Notes: a model not told the origin generated them from the letters alone. A stretch of DNA of 64,000 nucleotides from Levilactobacillus suantsaii (GCF_004115745.1 NZ_QXIL01000009.1:1-64000), one strand, 5' to 3'; shown: positions 8,962 to 17,803, counted from the stretch's first letter. Made by a program: numbers and translations.

Positions 8962-9066
8962 ATGCGAAGCCGCTTATTTTTGACCATTGATAAGTCTGCA
9001 GTTGAGCAATCATTGTACACGCACATGATTGATGACGAACAACGTAAGGGATTGAAGAAACTCTAA
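8962..9066 (+). pseudogene. Decayed fragment of a second xerS copy
   Basis: A 34-codon frame (ATG 8962, TAA 9064) reads RLFLTID.. then LYTHMIDDEQRKGLKKL, matching XerS around residue 270 and its last 17 residues, with the part between deleted. Bases 9016-9062 are identical to xerS 6413-6459 (47 of 47). The catalytic Tyr segment is kept but the rest of the recombinase is gone, so it is a remnant. A terminator follows at 9083-9122. It marks the right edge of the monooxygenase/arginase/ArsR cassette. Confidence 0.8.
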
Positions 9067-9082
9067 ACTATCAAACTAAATT

Positions 9083-9122
9083 AAAAATACCCCCACTAAG
9101 TTAATTTAGTGGGGGTATTTTT
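9083..9122 (+). terminator. Terminator after the xerS remnant
   Basis: A strong stem (AAAAATACCCCCACTAA paired with TTTAGTGGGGGTATTTTT) ends in TTTTT on the plus strand. It works in either direction and may also serve the maa remnant. Confidence 0.75.
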
Positions 9123-9143
9123 AATGAGCAGTTCTAACTTAAT

Positions 9144-9559
9144 TTAAATGATTGAATTTTCACCGATCGTAATTCCCGGCAGCACCGTCACACCGCTGCC
9201 AATCCAGACATTATCGCCAATATGAATCGTTTTATTAAATTGAAGCCCGTGACACCGGGTGAGAAGCCGTTGCAAAGGTACAGTTGGGACCAATCATCGT
9301 ATGATCACCAATAAAGATTTCCCCGTCATCCACAAATTTATTATCAAAATTAATAAAAACGTCCTTGCCAACGTGAACGTTGACCAAGCCAAAATTAGCG
9401 CAAATCGGTGGAAGAACGGACAGCCCGTCGGAATAAGTCCCAAGGGCGGCCCGAAGAAATGGGTCGCGCTGACGCAGACCGGACGTGGTCTCCGCAATTT
9501 AGTTAAATTCATTGATTCGCTGAACCCGCGTCCATATTGTCATAAAATTCGCCAGACAT
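9144..9559 (-). pseudogene. Sugar O-acetyltransferase (maa-like) remnant
   Basis: Minus-strand frames spell pieces of a maltose/galactoside acetyltransferase: MSGEFYDN at the start; then, after at least one shift, LRQRDPFLRAALGTY; then the left-handed beta-helix core VHVGKDVFINFDNKFVDDG, GDHTMIGPNCTFATASHPV. After another break comes the HIGDNVWIGSGVTVLPGITIGEN stretch, which stops early at TAA. It corresponds segment by segment to the intact gene at 59378-60037 but lacks its C-terminal end. It is clearly non-functional. Confidence 0.8.
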
Positions 9560-9769
9560 GACCTTTTTTTCATTGCATTGATTTTTCTTCGACACTCGTT
9601 TAATTATTAACTCCTCTTTACACTGCGCATGCACGTCAAGTAGCATGTGTTTATTTTTCATTACAAATATTATTATACCCACACGCTTTGATAATTAATA
9701 TTTAGGCTTTTTAACTCGGTGCTTCGCTTCACCGCCGGTCATACCCAACAATCGCGAACGTACTATTAA

Positions 9770-9814
9770 AATCAAAAAGCGGGAACCAATCCGTAAATGA
9801 ATTGGTTCCCGCTT
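9770..9814 (-). terminator. Terminator after the aldo/keto reductase gene
   Basis: A 14-bp perfect stem (AAGCGGGAACCAAT and complement) is followed on the minus strand by TTTTTGATTTT. The rest of 9560-9769 shows no supportable gene. Confidence 0.8.
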
Positions 9815-9852
9815 AAAATTCTTCATCAACGCTCGTTGACTGTGCACCGCGA

Positions 9853-10671
9853 TCAATAAGCTTCTTGCTCCATGGAAACGGGCCAACCGATGTCCGAATG
9901 TCCCTGATCCAAATTTTGGATAGTCTGAACTTCCTGATCATTTAATTTAAAATCAAAAACATTCAAATTATCAGCGATATGTTGCTGATTAATCGATTTG
10001 GGAATCACCATGATGCCCTGTTGAGTCAGAAAACGCAAAATAACCTGGGCAGTCGCTTTGTGATGTTCCGTTGCGATCCGGACGATTGCCGGATCCGTTA
10101 GCACCGAACTCAGCCCTTCGCCCAGGGGGGCCCAAGATTCATGCAGAATATGATGCTGCGCCAAAAAGCGGTGCATCTTGTTTTGTTGCCAATAAATATG
10201 GGTCTCAATCTGATCGACCATCGGCTTAACTTCAGCATAGGCCATTAGCTCTTGTAATTTTGAACTATTAAAGTTGCTAACGCCAATAGCCCGCAATTTA
10301 CCGGCCTGGTAAGCTTCCACCAACGCGCGATACGTACCGGAATTGTCGATTGTTGGCCAGTGAATGAGCATGAGGTCCAAATAGTCTAACTGCGCCGTCC
10401 GCAGCGATTCATCAATTCCACGCAGCGTGCTCCGATAGCCGGAAGTTTGCGTTTTAGAGGTGATAAACAAGTCTTCGCGGGCCACTGTACTCGCCTTCAC
10501 CGCCGCACCGACTTCGGCTTCATTGCCATAATTCTGGGCGGTATCAATACTCCGGTATCCCAAACGGATGGCCGCCGCCACGTTTTGCTCCGTGACGGCA
10601 GGCGCCATCTGATACGTTCCAAACCCAAGCGCCGGGACTTTTACCCCGTTATTCAATTCAAAATAATCCAT
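9853..10671 (-). CDS. Aldo/keto reductase
   Basis: A 272-residue NADPH-dependent (beta/alpha)8 reductase of the 2,5-diketo-gluconate reductase-like group. The catalytic tetrad is complete: Asp43 (SIDTAQNYGNE), Tyr48, Lys73 (ITSK) and His104 (LIHWP). The C-terminal IPKS motif binds the cofactor phosphate. It probably reduces small carbonyls in the cytoplasm. The LysR gene upstream is on the same strand. A second, related reductase lies at 16455-17261. Confidence 0.88.
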   Translation of the reverse strand: MDYFELNNGVKVPALGFGTYQMAPAVTEQNVAAAIRLGYRSIDTAQNYGNEAEVGAAVKASTVAREDLFITSKTQTSGYRSTLRGIDESLRTAQLDYLDLMLIHWPTIDNSGTYRALVEAYQAGKLRAIGVSNFNSSKLQELMAYAEVKPMVDQIETHIYWQQNKMHRFLAQHHILHESWAPLGEGLSSVLTDPAIVRIATEHHKATAQVILRFLTQQGIMVIPKSINQQHIADNLNVFDFKLNDQEVQTIQNLDQGHSDIGWPVSMEQEAY

Positions 10672-10752
10672 CGTTTAACTTCCTTTCTAACTGATGAATT
10701 CATTTTACTCAAACTGACTAAAAAACAGAATAATCGCTTGATTAGCGTCACG

Positions 10753-11664
10753 TTAACCTGACGTTAATGCCGGCCGTTGCCGCCGATATTCCGCCCCAAT
10801 CAGTTCAATAAACTGTTGTACCGCAGCAGTGGCGCGTTGTGAATAAACGATCCCGTAAGGCATTTGATATGTTGCATCCATCGCGACTGCTTTGATTGGG
10901 GCGTAAGCATCCTGCCAAATTCCCAGAGTTTCCATAATGTAATTATTCTGGCTGCAAATATTAAACGTATTAATATCATAAAAATCATCACTATCGATCA
11001 CGGTAATATGGTGCGCTTCCAGCCGGTCACGCAGCGTGTCCAGCCGTGGTGACAGGCCGCGTTTGACCAAGATGACCTTTTCAGACTGCAGGTCATCAAA
11101 AGTCAACCGCTGCTTAGTCGCCAAACCGTTACTGATTGGCACGCCCCAGTATAATTTTGTTTCTGACAGTTCATAGGTCTGGTATGGGCCATGTTCGATT
11201 TGTTCAGAATTCATCGGCCCAACAAAAAAATCGATTTTAGTTCCCAGATTTATAAACATCCGCTGCATACTAAGCGGATCATCTTCAAATGAAACCAGAT
11301 CAATTTGGTAATCAGTGTAATCAGCCATCCCCGACCAAACTTTGATCAACGGTTGCGCCGAACGCAGCAGCGAAGTTCCAATTTTAATGGTTTTAGGTCC
11401 CCGCTGGGCAATGTCGCGGGTCCGGGCCACAATCCGATCGGCTTCAGTCATATATTTATTCACTGATTCATAAAAGAAATTACCGGCTTTGGTTAAGCTC
11501 ACACCCTGTGTGCTTCGGTTCAACAACTTAACACCAACCATCTCTTCAAGGCTATTCATTTGTTTCATGATCGAAACAGCCGAAATAAATAGTTGCGTTG
11601 CGGCCTTGGAGAAACTACCGGCACGCACCACTTGGATAAAGGTCGCTAACTTGGCATCGTACAT
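10753..11664 (-). CDS. LysR family transcriptional regulator
   Basis: A 303-residue LysR protein with an N-terminal helix-turn-helix (GSFSKAATQLFISAVSIMKQMNSLEE) and an effector-binding domain. An upstream ATG (11679) exists, but AGGAGGGG-type bases end 6 bases before ATG 11664, so that start is preferred. It reads away from the DMT transporter gene at 11839 and toward the aldo/keto reductase gene; either could be its target. The shared upstream region holds a strong dyad at 11743-11770. Confidence 0.85.
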   Translation of the reverse strand: MYDAKLATFIQVVRAGSFSKAATQLFISAVSIMKQMNSLEEMVGVKLLNRSTQGVSLTKAGNFFYESVNKYMTEADRIVARTRDIAQRGPKTIKIGTSLLRSAQPLIKVWSGMADYTDYQIDLVSFEDDPLSMQRMFINLGTKIDFFVGPMNSEQIEHGPYQTYELSETKLYWGVPISNGLATKQRLTFDDLQSEKVILVKRGLSPRLDTLRDRLEAHHITVIDSDDFYDINTFNICSQNNYIMETLGIWQDAYAPIKAVAMDATYQMPYGIVYSQRATAAVQQFIELIGAEYRRQRPALTSG

Positions 11665-11742
11665 AAATAACCCCTCCATCTCTGAATTACGCGTTGTTAC
11701 CGCAATACTAATTTCCTTTTAATTAAACGTCAAGTTTAGCAC

Positions 11743-11770
11743 AACCGCGTTAATAATGATTATCGCGGTT
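11743..11770. promoter_or_regulatory. Dyad between LysR and DMT genes
   Basis: AACCGCG and CGCGGTT flank an A+T-rich 14-base centre that is itself partly symmetric, and TTTTT follows on the plus strand. It could be a LysR operator or a small terminator/attenuator ahead of the transporter gene. Confidence 0.4.
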
Positions 11771-11838
11771 TTTACATTAACCATTAGTTAATACGAGACT
11801 AACTCGTTAAGCAATTCCTGATACCAGTTTTTTCCGCT

Positions 11839-12810
11839 ATGCTAATATTTATCATTTTATGGTTGACTTACATGTTACTTTTTATCATTTTAGGAATCAC
11901 AACGGGTGGGTTTATTCCCCTTCAAACATCGATCAATTCGCAATTGGGCAATCGGGTTAAAACACCGTTCTTATCATCTTTAATCTCATTTATCATTGGG
12001 GCACTCTTTTTGTTCATTCTGAGCCTCGTTACGGAGGCAGACCTGCCGCTCATCAACGACACCCTGAGCGCGCTGCCCTGGTGGGGCTATTTGGGCGGAA
12101 TCATTGGCATGCTCTGTTTAACGCTGAACATCTTTCTGTTCCCCATTCTGGGCAGTGTCCAAACGGTCGTCATCCCGATGGTCGGTCAAATCCTGATGAG
12201 CATGGTCATCGATAACTTCGGCTGGTTGGATACCCAACCGAGTCCGCTAACACTAGCCAAACTAGCCGGTATCGTGTTGATCATCGCTGGGATCATGATC
12301 ACGCTGGCGCTCCCGGGAATCTTGGCGAAGCAAACGCCGCGTCCACGCTCCACTACCAAATCTTCGAAATTTATCTGGCAAATCACCGCCCTCTTAGACG
12401 GCTTCGCGTTTGCCACCGAATCAACGATCAACGGCCACGTGGGGACCGTGTTAAAGTCACCGATCCATTCAGCATTCTTAACTTTTCTGATTGCTACGCT
12501 CATCTTGCTTGTGATCAACCTGGTTCAAGGTAATTTCAAAAAGCTGGGCTACCTGGTTGCTGCCCCGGCGCCCGCCTGGAATTTCTTGGGCGGTGTTATC
12601 GGCGGAATCAATATTTTGATCACCGCCCTGCTGGTCCCGCAAATTGGAATCAGTTTGGCCACTATCCTCGGTCTGATGGGACAAATCGTAATTAGTTTGG
12701 TGATCGACCACTGGGGGCTGTTAGGTGCTGAAGTCAACAAAGTCAACAAAATACAAGTCTCGGGCATCCTGACCATCATCTTTGGTATCGTAACAATTGA
12801 ATTGATCTAA
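11839..12810 (+). CDS. DMT family transporter, two DUF606/YdcZ repeats
   Basis: A 323-residue membrane protein with about ten spans. Two halves repeat the YdcZ (DUF606) pattern: an N-terminal GGFIPLQTSINSQLG and a related mid-protein AFATESTINGHVG, each followed by WGYLGGIIG / WNFLGGVIGG and VGQI/MGQI segments. Such proteins belong to the drug/metabolite transporter superfamily; substrates are unknown. No good ribosome site precedes ATG 11839 or the in-frame ATG at 11872, so the start is uncertain. It is divergent from the LysR gene. Confidence 0.75.
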   Translation: MLIFIILWLTYMLLFIILGITTGGFIPLQTSINSQLGNRVKTPFLSSLISFIIGALFLFILSLVTEADLPLINDTLSALPWWGYLGGIIGMLCLTLNIFLFPILGSVQTVVIPMVGQILMSMVIDNFGWLDTQPSPLTLAKLAGIVLIIAGIMITLALPGILAKQTPRPRSTTKSSKFIWQITALLDGFAFATESTINGHVGTVLKSPIHSAFLTFLIATLILLVINLVQGNFKKLGYLVAAPAPAWNFLGGVIGGINILITALLVPQIGISLATILGLMGQIVISLVIDHWGLLGAEVNKVNKIQVSGILTIIFGIVTIELI

Positions 12811-12831
12811 GCAGTTAGTGCCGCTCCAACA

Positions 12832-12872
12832 ACAAAGGACCCGCAATTCGAACGCGAATTGTGGGTCCTTTG
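12832..12872 (+). terminator. Terminator after the DMT gene
   Basis: A near-perfect 19-bp stem (ACAAAGGACCC..AATTCG) around AACG is followed by TTTCATTTG. Between here and 13177 there is one imperfect hairpin (about 12922-12958) and the purine promoter region, but no gene. Confidence 0.7.
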
Positions 12873-13082
12873 TTTCATTTGTATTGATTCCCCTATCAAA
12901 TAATTTAGGTTAAATCTAGCAGAAGCCCCCTGCCCAAACAAGGGCAATGTCAGGGGTCTACAACATTGATACCCAACATTTTCGCATTATTTACAAATAA
13001 AATTAAATGGATTATAAATCTGCAAGCAGGTAGCTTAATACAAAATTGACTACTTTGCTTATAATTATATTTATAATTGCAA

Positions 13083-13158
13083 AAAAGTTCGCTTTTTTAT
13101 AATTTTATGTAGTAATTACCATTTATTTACAATATAATGTTCACTAAAGACGAACTTT
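13083..13158 (+). promoter_or_regulatory. Candidate PurR control region
   Basis: Two CGAAC-centred boxes in opposite orientation, AAAGTTCG (13084-13091) and CGAACTTT (13151-13158), are exact inverse copies within A/T-rich flanks. This resembles the PurBox (AWWWCCGAACWWT) used by Gram-positive PurR. TATAAT (13132-13137) lies between them. AGGAGG follows, 8 bases before the permease start. The assignment rests on motif and gene context only. Confidence 0.45.
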
Positions 13159-13177
13159 AAATTAGGAGGAAGCGAAT

Positions 13178-14254
13178 ATGCACTGGTTAACTGACTTACT
13201 GTCCGCCATTGGGGTCGTGCTTAATGGGATTCCTCAAGGCATCATGGCCATGTCCCTTGGATTTGCGATTTTTCCCACGATGTTTTCGTTTATTTTTGCC
13301 TCGGCCGTCAACGGGGCCTTTGGGGCGGTAGCGCCCCTCTCGTTTCAAGCCGAGTCGCTCGCTCTGACCGGAAAACTGGGCCGAAGTTTGCGGGAACGGA
13401 CGTCGATCATCTTCGGCGGATCCGTCATCATGTTGGTGATTGGCCTGACCGGAACCCTGACGAAGATCGTTGACGTCCTGGGTAACGGCATCATGGCAGG
13501 GATGATGGCGGGGGTTGGCATCATGCTGGCTAAGATTGCCCTCTCGTTAGCCAAAGACCAACAGCTCACCGGCTGGATCTCCATTGCCCTAGCCGTCATC
13601 ATCTATCTCATCACTAAGGATCTGGTGTGGACCATCACCATTTCGGTTGTGGGGTCGAGCCTCGCCGCCGTCGGTATTCAACACTACCACGCCGACCTAC
13701 CGGAACACGTCACGGCACGCCGCTTCATTTTTACCAAGCCAACCGTGAACGTTCGGGTCGTTCGCGGCGCCTTGAGTCTGGCCTGCCTAAACATTGGGGC
13801 CAACATCTCTTACGGGTTGATCACCGGACAAATGACCGGCATCAAGCCCAACCCCGTTAACTTGAACCTATTGACCGGGACACAAGCCATTGCCGACATG
13901 GGAACCAGCCTGTTAGGTGGCGCGCCCGTCGAAGCCATCATCTCGGCGACCGCCAGTGCCCCCGAACCCGTCGTGGCGGGTATCATGATGATGCTCATCA
14001 TGGCCGTCATTTTAGCCTTTGGGTGGTTGGCCAAGTTAGGGAAATTCGTTCCGAGCGCGTCGATTGCCGGGTTTCTATTGATTTTAGGTGTCGTGGTCAT
14101 CTTCCCGGAAAACGCGGCGATTGCGCTACACGGCACGGGAACCACAGCCGCAGCCATTACCCTGGTGATTACCGCCATTGTTGATCCATTTACCGGCCTC
14201 CTGACCGGCGCCATTTTAAAATTCGTCTTGCCACTACTTGGATTGGGGGTCTAA
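13178..14254 (+). CDS. NCS2-like purine/xanthine-type permease
   Basis: A 358-residue membrane protein with about ten to twelve spans that resembles the NCS2 (xanthine/uracil/guanine) permease class. Ala/Gly-rich spans and a Gly/Thr-rich ITGQMTGIKPNP region lie in the middle. It is shorter than typical 430-residue NCS2 carriers. It starts 8 bases after AGGAGG and is followed after 3 bases by a phosphoribosyltransferase gene and then purH, so it probably imports a purine base for salvage. The exact substrate cannot be read from the sequence. Confidence 0.6.
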   Translation: MHWLTDLLSAIGVVLNGIPQGIMAMSLGFAIFPTMFSFIFASAVNGAFGAVAPLSFQAESLALTGKLGRSLRERTSIIFGGSVIMLVIGLTGTLTKIVDVLGNGIMAGMMAGVGIMLAKIALSLAKDQQLTGWISIALAVIIYLITKDLVWTITISVVGSSLAAVGIQHYHADLPEHVTARRFIFTKPTVNVRVVRGALSLACLNIGANISYGLITGQMTGIKPNPVNLNLLTGTQAIADMGTSLLGGAPVEAIISATASAPEPVVAGIMMMLIMAVILAFGWLAKLGKFVPSASIAGFLLILGVVVIFPENAAIALHGTGTTAAAITLVITAIVDPFTGLLTGAILKFVLPLLGLGV

Positions 14255-14257
14255 TAC

Positions 14258-14806
14258 ATGCCACAGACTTATGCGTTAACCGTCGGGAAGTTGACCCGAC
14301 AATTGCCGATTATTCCCATTAGTGATGAACTGGCCATCGCGTCGTTCGTCTTATTGGGGGATGCCGAATTGACCGATTATGCGGCGCAAGCGTTAGCTAC
14401 CAAATTACCCGCCGACTTCGACTACTTAGTGACCATGGAAAGCAAGGGCATCCCCCTGGCCCAGGAATTGAGCCGGGTGACCAATCATTCACAATTTGTG
14501 GTCCTGCGGAAGTCACAAAAAGACTACATGCGCTCTCCATTGTCCGTCCCCGTCAGCGCAATTACGACCAGTGCTCCCCAACGGCTGGTCCTGGATGGCG
14601 ACGATGCCCAGCGCTTAGCCGGTCACCGGGTCGTGATCGTTGATGATGTCATTAGTAGCGGGGGCTCCTTGGAAGCTGCGCAAGCATTGATGGCTAAAGT
14701 CAACGCCCAAGTTGTCGGTCAGGTCGCGGTCTTGGCCGAGGGCGCCGCCGCTTTTCGCACCGATATTCAGTTTTTGGCTCCCCTGCCGCTGTTTCCCCGT
14801 GCTTAA
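14258..14806 (+). CDS. Purine phosphoribosyltransferase-like protein
   Basis: A 182-residue type I phosphoribosyltransferase fold. The 13-residue PRPP loop VVIVDDVISSGGS is at residues 125-137, and an upstream VTMESKGIPLAQ stretch resembles the adenine phosphoribosyltransferase substrate region. It would convert a base and PRPP into the nucleotide. Only 3 bases separate it from the permease gene, which suggests paired import and capture of the same purine base. It could be apt-like or xpt-like; I do not commit to a symbol. Confidence 0.75.
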   Translation: MPQTYALTVGKLTRQLPIIPISDELAIASFVLLGDAELTDYAAQALATKLPADFDYLVTMESKGIPLAQELSRVTNHSQFVVLRKSQKDYMRSPLSVPVSAITTSAPQRLVLDGDDAQRLAGHRVVIVDDVISSGGSLEAAQALMAKVNAQVVGQVAVLAEGAAAFRTDIQFLAPLPLFPRA

Positions 14807-14836
14807 TCACTACTTATATAATAGGAGGAATTTCTC

Positions 14837-16369
14837 ATGCGTCGTGCGTTACTTAGCGTTTCTGATAAAACTGGATTAGTCGATTTTGCCCGAACCTTGC
14901 TGGCTCAAGACTTTGAATTAGTTTCCACCGGTGGCACCCAGGCCGTCTTAGCTGCCGCCAACGTCCCGGTCACACCCATTGAAGCCGTGACGCACTTTCC
15001 CGAAATGCTGGATGGCCGCGTTAAAACGCTGAATCCGTTAGTCTTCGGCGGAATTTTAGCGAAACGTGACAACGTTGAGCACCAACAAACCTTAAAAGAC
15101 CACAACATTACCCCTATCGACCTGGTTTGTGTCAATCTATATCCCTTCGCCCAGACCATTCAGGACCCGGACGTCACTCTCGCCGAAGCTGTGGAACAAA
15201 TCGATATCGGCGGACAGTCACTAATTCGGGCTGCGGCCAAGAACTACCCGGACGTCTTGGTGGTCTGTGACCCCGACGATTATCAGCCGGTCGGTCAAGC
15301 GTTACAAACCCATAACGATGACATCGCGTTTCGGAAACGGCTAGCTGCCAAGGCCTTCCAACACACGGCCCAATACGATGCGCTGATTGCGACCTACTTA
15401 ACTGATGATGATAGCGCGACGGACCAACTAACTTTGACCTACCAGAAAGAACAGTCCTTGCGCTACGGGGAGAACCCGCAACAAGCCGCCACGCTTTTTC
15501 GCGACCCCTCCCCAGTACCCTTCTCCATTCCGGCAGCCAAGCAGCTCCACGGGAAACCGCTCTCCTTTAACAACTTAAAGGACGCCGATGCGGCGCTGGG
15601 GTTGATTCGCGAATTCGACCGGCCAACCGTGATCGCCTTGAAGCACATGAATCCCTGTGGTGTGGGCTCGGCGGATGACCTTGAAACGGCTTGGGATAAA
15701 TGCTACGCCGGAGACACGATGTCCATCTTTGGCGGCATCATCGTGTTGAACCGGCCCGTTGATTTGGCGACGGCGCAAAAGATGCACCAGCTTTTCTTAA
15801 AAATCATTATTGCCCCCGGTTTTGACGATGATGCCTACGCTGTTCTGGCCAAAAAGAAAAATCTACGTCTGTTAACGGTCGACTTCACCCACGCCAAGGA
15901 CCCGGAAGCCCCAGAATACGTGAGCGTGCGTGGCGGTCTGTTACAGCAGGAACGCGATCACGTGATTGATGACCTGGCTAACTTCACCGTCCCTAGTCAG
16001 GCCCAACCCACAGCCGAACAACTCGCCGCGATTCAGTTTGGCTTGAAGGCCATTAAATTCGTTAAGAGTAACGCCATTCTGGTCAACACCACCAGTCAAA
16101 CGCTCGGCGTCGGTCCCGGGCAGATGAATCGGATTGACGCGTTAAAGATTGCCGTCACTAAGGCCGAGGGTAAAGCAGGTTATGACCATAGCGTCTTGGT
16201 CTCCGACGCCTTTTTCCCCATGGATGACTGCGTCGAATACGCTGCGGAACACGGAATTCACGTGATTGCCGAACCTGGTGGGAGTATTCGTGATAAAGAC
16301 TCCATCGCCATGGCCGACAAACACGGCGTCGCCTTAGTCTTTACCGGTCACTGGCACTTCCGCCACTAA
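14837..16369 (+). CDS. purH: Bifunctional AICAR transformylase / IMP cyclohydrolase
   Basis: A full-length (510-residue) PurH. The N-terminal IMP cyclohydrolase domain (SVSDKTGLVDFARTL, STGGT, GRVKTLNPLVFGGIL) is followed by the AICAR formyltransferase domain (LRYGENPQQAA, IALKHMNPCGVG, KSNAILV, SDAFFPMDDCVEYAAEHGI). It carries out the last two steps of IMP synthesis and uses 10-formyl-THF. AGGAGG lies before the start. It is linked to the permease and phosphoribosyltransferase genes and not to the usual purC-purD operon, which is absent from this window. Formate-THF ligase, which supplies the cofactor, is encoded at 52474-54138. Confidence 0.95.
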   Translation: MRRALLSVSDKTGLVDFARTLLAQDFELVSTGGTQAVLAAANVPVTPIEAVTHFPEMLDGRVKTLNPLVFGGILAKRDNVEHQQTLKDHNITPIDLVCVNLYPFAQTIQDPDVTLAEAVEQIDIGGQSLIRAAAKNYPDVLVVCDPDDYQPVGQALQTHNDDIAFRKRLAAKAFQHTAQYDALIATYLTDDDSATDQLTLTYQKEQSLRYGENPQQAATLFRDPSPVPFSIPAAKQLHGKPLSFNNLKDADAALGLIREFDRPTVIALKHMNPCGVGSADDLETAWDKCYAGDTMSIFGGIIVLNRPVDLATAQKMHQLFLKIIIAPGFDDDAYAVLAKKKNLRLLTVDFTHAKDPEAPEYVSVRGGLLQQERDHVIDDLANFTVPSQAQPTAEQLAAIQFGLKAIKFVKSNAILVNTTSQTLGVGPGQMNRIDALKIAVTKAEGKAGYDHSVLVSDAFFPMDDCVEYAAEHGIHVIAEPGGSIRDKDSIAMADKHGVALVFTGHWHFRH

Positions 16370-16391
16370 CTGGTATACCTTTTGACAAGAT

Positions 16392-16430
16392 AAAACGCCC
16401 CCGACAAATTAAGGTCGGGGGCGTTATTTT
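16392..16430. terminator. Terminator between purH and an aldo/keto reductase gene
   Basis: A 12-bp perfect G+C-rich stem (AACGCCCCCGAC) with an 8-base loop is followed by TATTTTG on the plus strand and by TTTATC on the minus strand. It serves the two convergent genes. Confidence 0.85.
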
Positions 16431-16454
16431 GGGCTTCATTTTAAATCAAATTTA

Positions 16455-17261
16455 TTAATCGTAATTCAGGTGCTTATCCTGGTCTAAGGCGTTGATGGCT
16501 TTGATTTCATCAGCGGTTAGTTCAAAATCAAAGATGTCGAAGTTTTCCCGGACCCGAGCGGCCTTCGAAGACTTCGGGAAGACCACGAAGCCGGTGTCGA
16601 CTTGCCAACGTAAGACGACTTGCGCCGGTGTTTTCTCGTGGGCTTTAGCAATCTTCGTGATGGTCTCGTCTTCCAGAATCATGTGCCCATGACCGATTGG
16701 GGAGTAGCCTTCGTTAACGATGTCGTTATCCTGGTCAAATTGGCCCAAGTCGGCTTGAACCTTGTAAGGGTGTCGTTCGATTTGGTTGACCATCGGCTTA
16801 ACCTTAGCGACGTCAAAGAGTTGTTGGAGCTGGTCCTTGGAAAAGTTCGAAACGCCAATCGCCCGGACCTTCTTTTGATCGTAAAGGGTTTCTAAGGCGT
16901 GCCAAGTCTCTAACGTTAAGTCAAAGTCCTTTTCATTGGGCCAGTGAATCAGGTAGAGGTCCAAGTAATCGAGTTGTAAGTCCTTTAATGTCTGGTCAAA
17001 AGCGGCCAGCGTCTTGTCGTAGCCTTGATCGGCATTCCAGACCTTGGACGTGATAAATAAATCTTTGCGGTCGACGTCAGCTTTTTTGAGGGCTGCCCCG
17101 ACTTCGGCTTCGTTGCCGTAGATGTGGGCACAATCAAAGTGCCGGTACCCGGCATCTAATGCCGTTTGCAGAGATTCCGGAACATCTTGGTTGTCAATCT
17201 GATACGTCCCAAACCCTAAAACGGGGATGGTGACGCCATTGCTTAACTGTGCAGTTTGCAT
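16455..17261 (-). CDS. Aldo/keto reductase
   Basis: A 268-residue NADPH-dependent reductase with the full tetrad: Asp43 (HFDCAHIYGNE), Tyr48, Lys73 (ITSK) and His106 (LIHWP), plus FPKSSK for cofactor phosphate binding. It resembles 2,5-diketo-gluconate/methylglyoxal reductases. GAGGT is 7 bases before the start. It is a single gene with its own terminator. It shares the AEVGAA and KPMVxQIE segments with the reductase at 9853, so the two are paralogues. Confidence 0.9.
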   Translation of the reverse strand: MQTAQLSNGVTIPVLGFGTYQIDNQDVPESLQTALDAGYRHFDCAHIYGNEAEVGAALKKADVDRKDLFITSKVWNADQGYDKTLAAFDQTLKDLQLDYLDLYLIHWPNEKDFDLTLETWHALETLYDQKKVRAIGVSNFSKDQLQQLFDVAKVKPMVNQIERHPYKVQADLGQFDQDNDIVNEGYSPIGHGHMILEDETITKIAKAHEKTPAQVVLRWQVDTGFVVFPKSSKAARVRENFDIFDFELTADEIKAINALDQDKHLNYD

Positions 17262-17733
17262 GTGATGACCTCACTTTTTTAGTAGTTACGTTTTCTCATC
17301 TTAACAGACTAGTAAAACGTCCATTTGACTGACACTGCTGGTACTTTGAAGCTGATGAAGCGGTGCCAATCTCTATGACCATCATACCTTGTCATCGTCC
17401 TGGCGGCAACTGATTGACCCTTTAAAGGAAGTTGCCCGCTAATGATGTGAGGTGGAAATCGTCCACTAGAACTGGTTTGAGACCGACAATTAAAACTTAT
17501 GATGAATTAAAAAGTTAAAACTTTAGTGGTTAAACGTCAGCAGGTGTCATCCTAGAGGATTATGCTGAAAGTCAGAGTAAGCCATACTGGGAACGTAAAA
17601 ATAAACCATTGGAACTTTACAATTTGCTATTCTCAAATCAGGTTTACTTTTGTGATTCTTTCCACTCTACGCTGTTCCCGGGCGAATTTTCTAATAATTA
17701 AGACATTAATTGTTATTTTCAGGATTTCGATAA

Positions 17734-17770
17734 CGAACATTTGTTCGAAGAACGTGAGATGTGGCATAAT
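17734..17770 (+). promoter_or_regulatory. LexA (SOS) box over the sbcDC promoter
   Basis: CGAACATTTGTTCG at 17734-17747 is a perfect Gram-positive LexA/DinR box (CGAAC-N4-GTTCG). It overlaps a -35 (TTGTTC, 17741-17746), with an 18-base spacer to CATAAT (17765-17770). Upstream, 17262-17733 contains no gene that I can support. Confidence 0.85.
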
Positions 17771-17803
17771 AGACCTTAACCAGACTAACAAGGAGGACTT
17801 CCC

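Noticed and set aside
9259-9561. Plus-strand frame of 100 codons over the maa remnant
   Set aside because: The minus strand carries clear acetyltransferase sequence; the plus frame has no ribosome site or recognisable content.
12922-12958. CCCCTG..CAGGGG hairpin as a riboswitch for the purine operon
   Set aside because: It lies before the likely promoter and has none of the conserved purine riboswitch bases.
17340-17440. Short stretch reading IIPCHR, as in methylguanine-DNA methyltransferases
   Set aside because: Only about 15 residues match, stops follow at once and no other part of the family is visible nearby.
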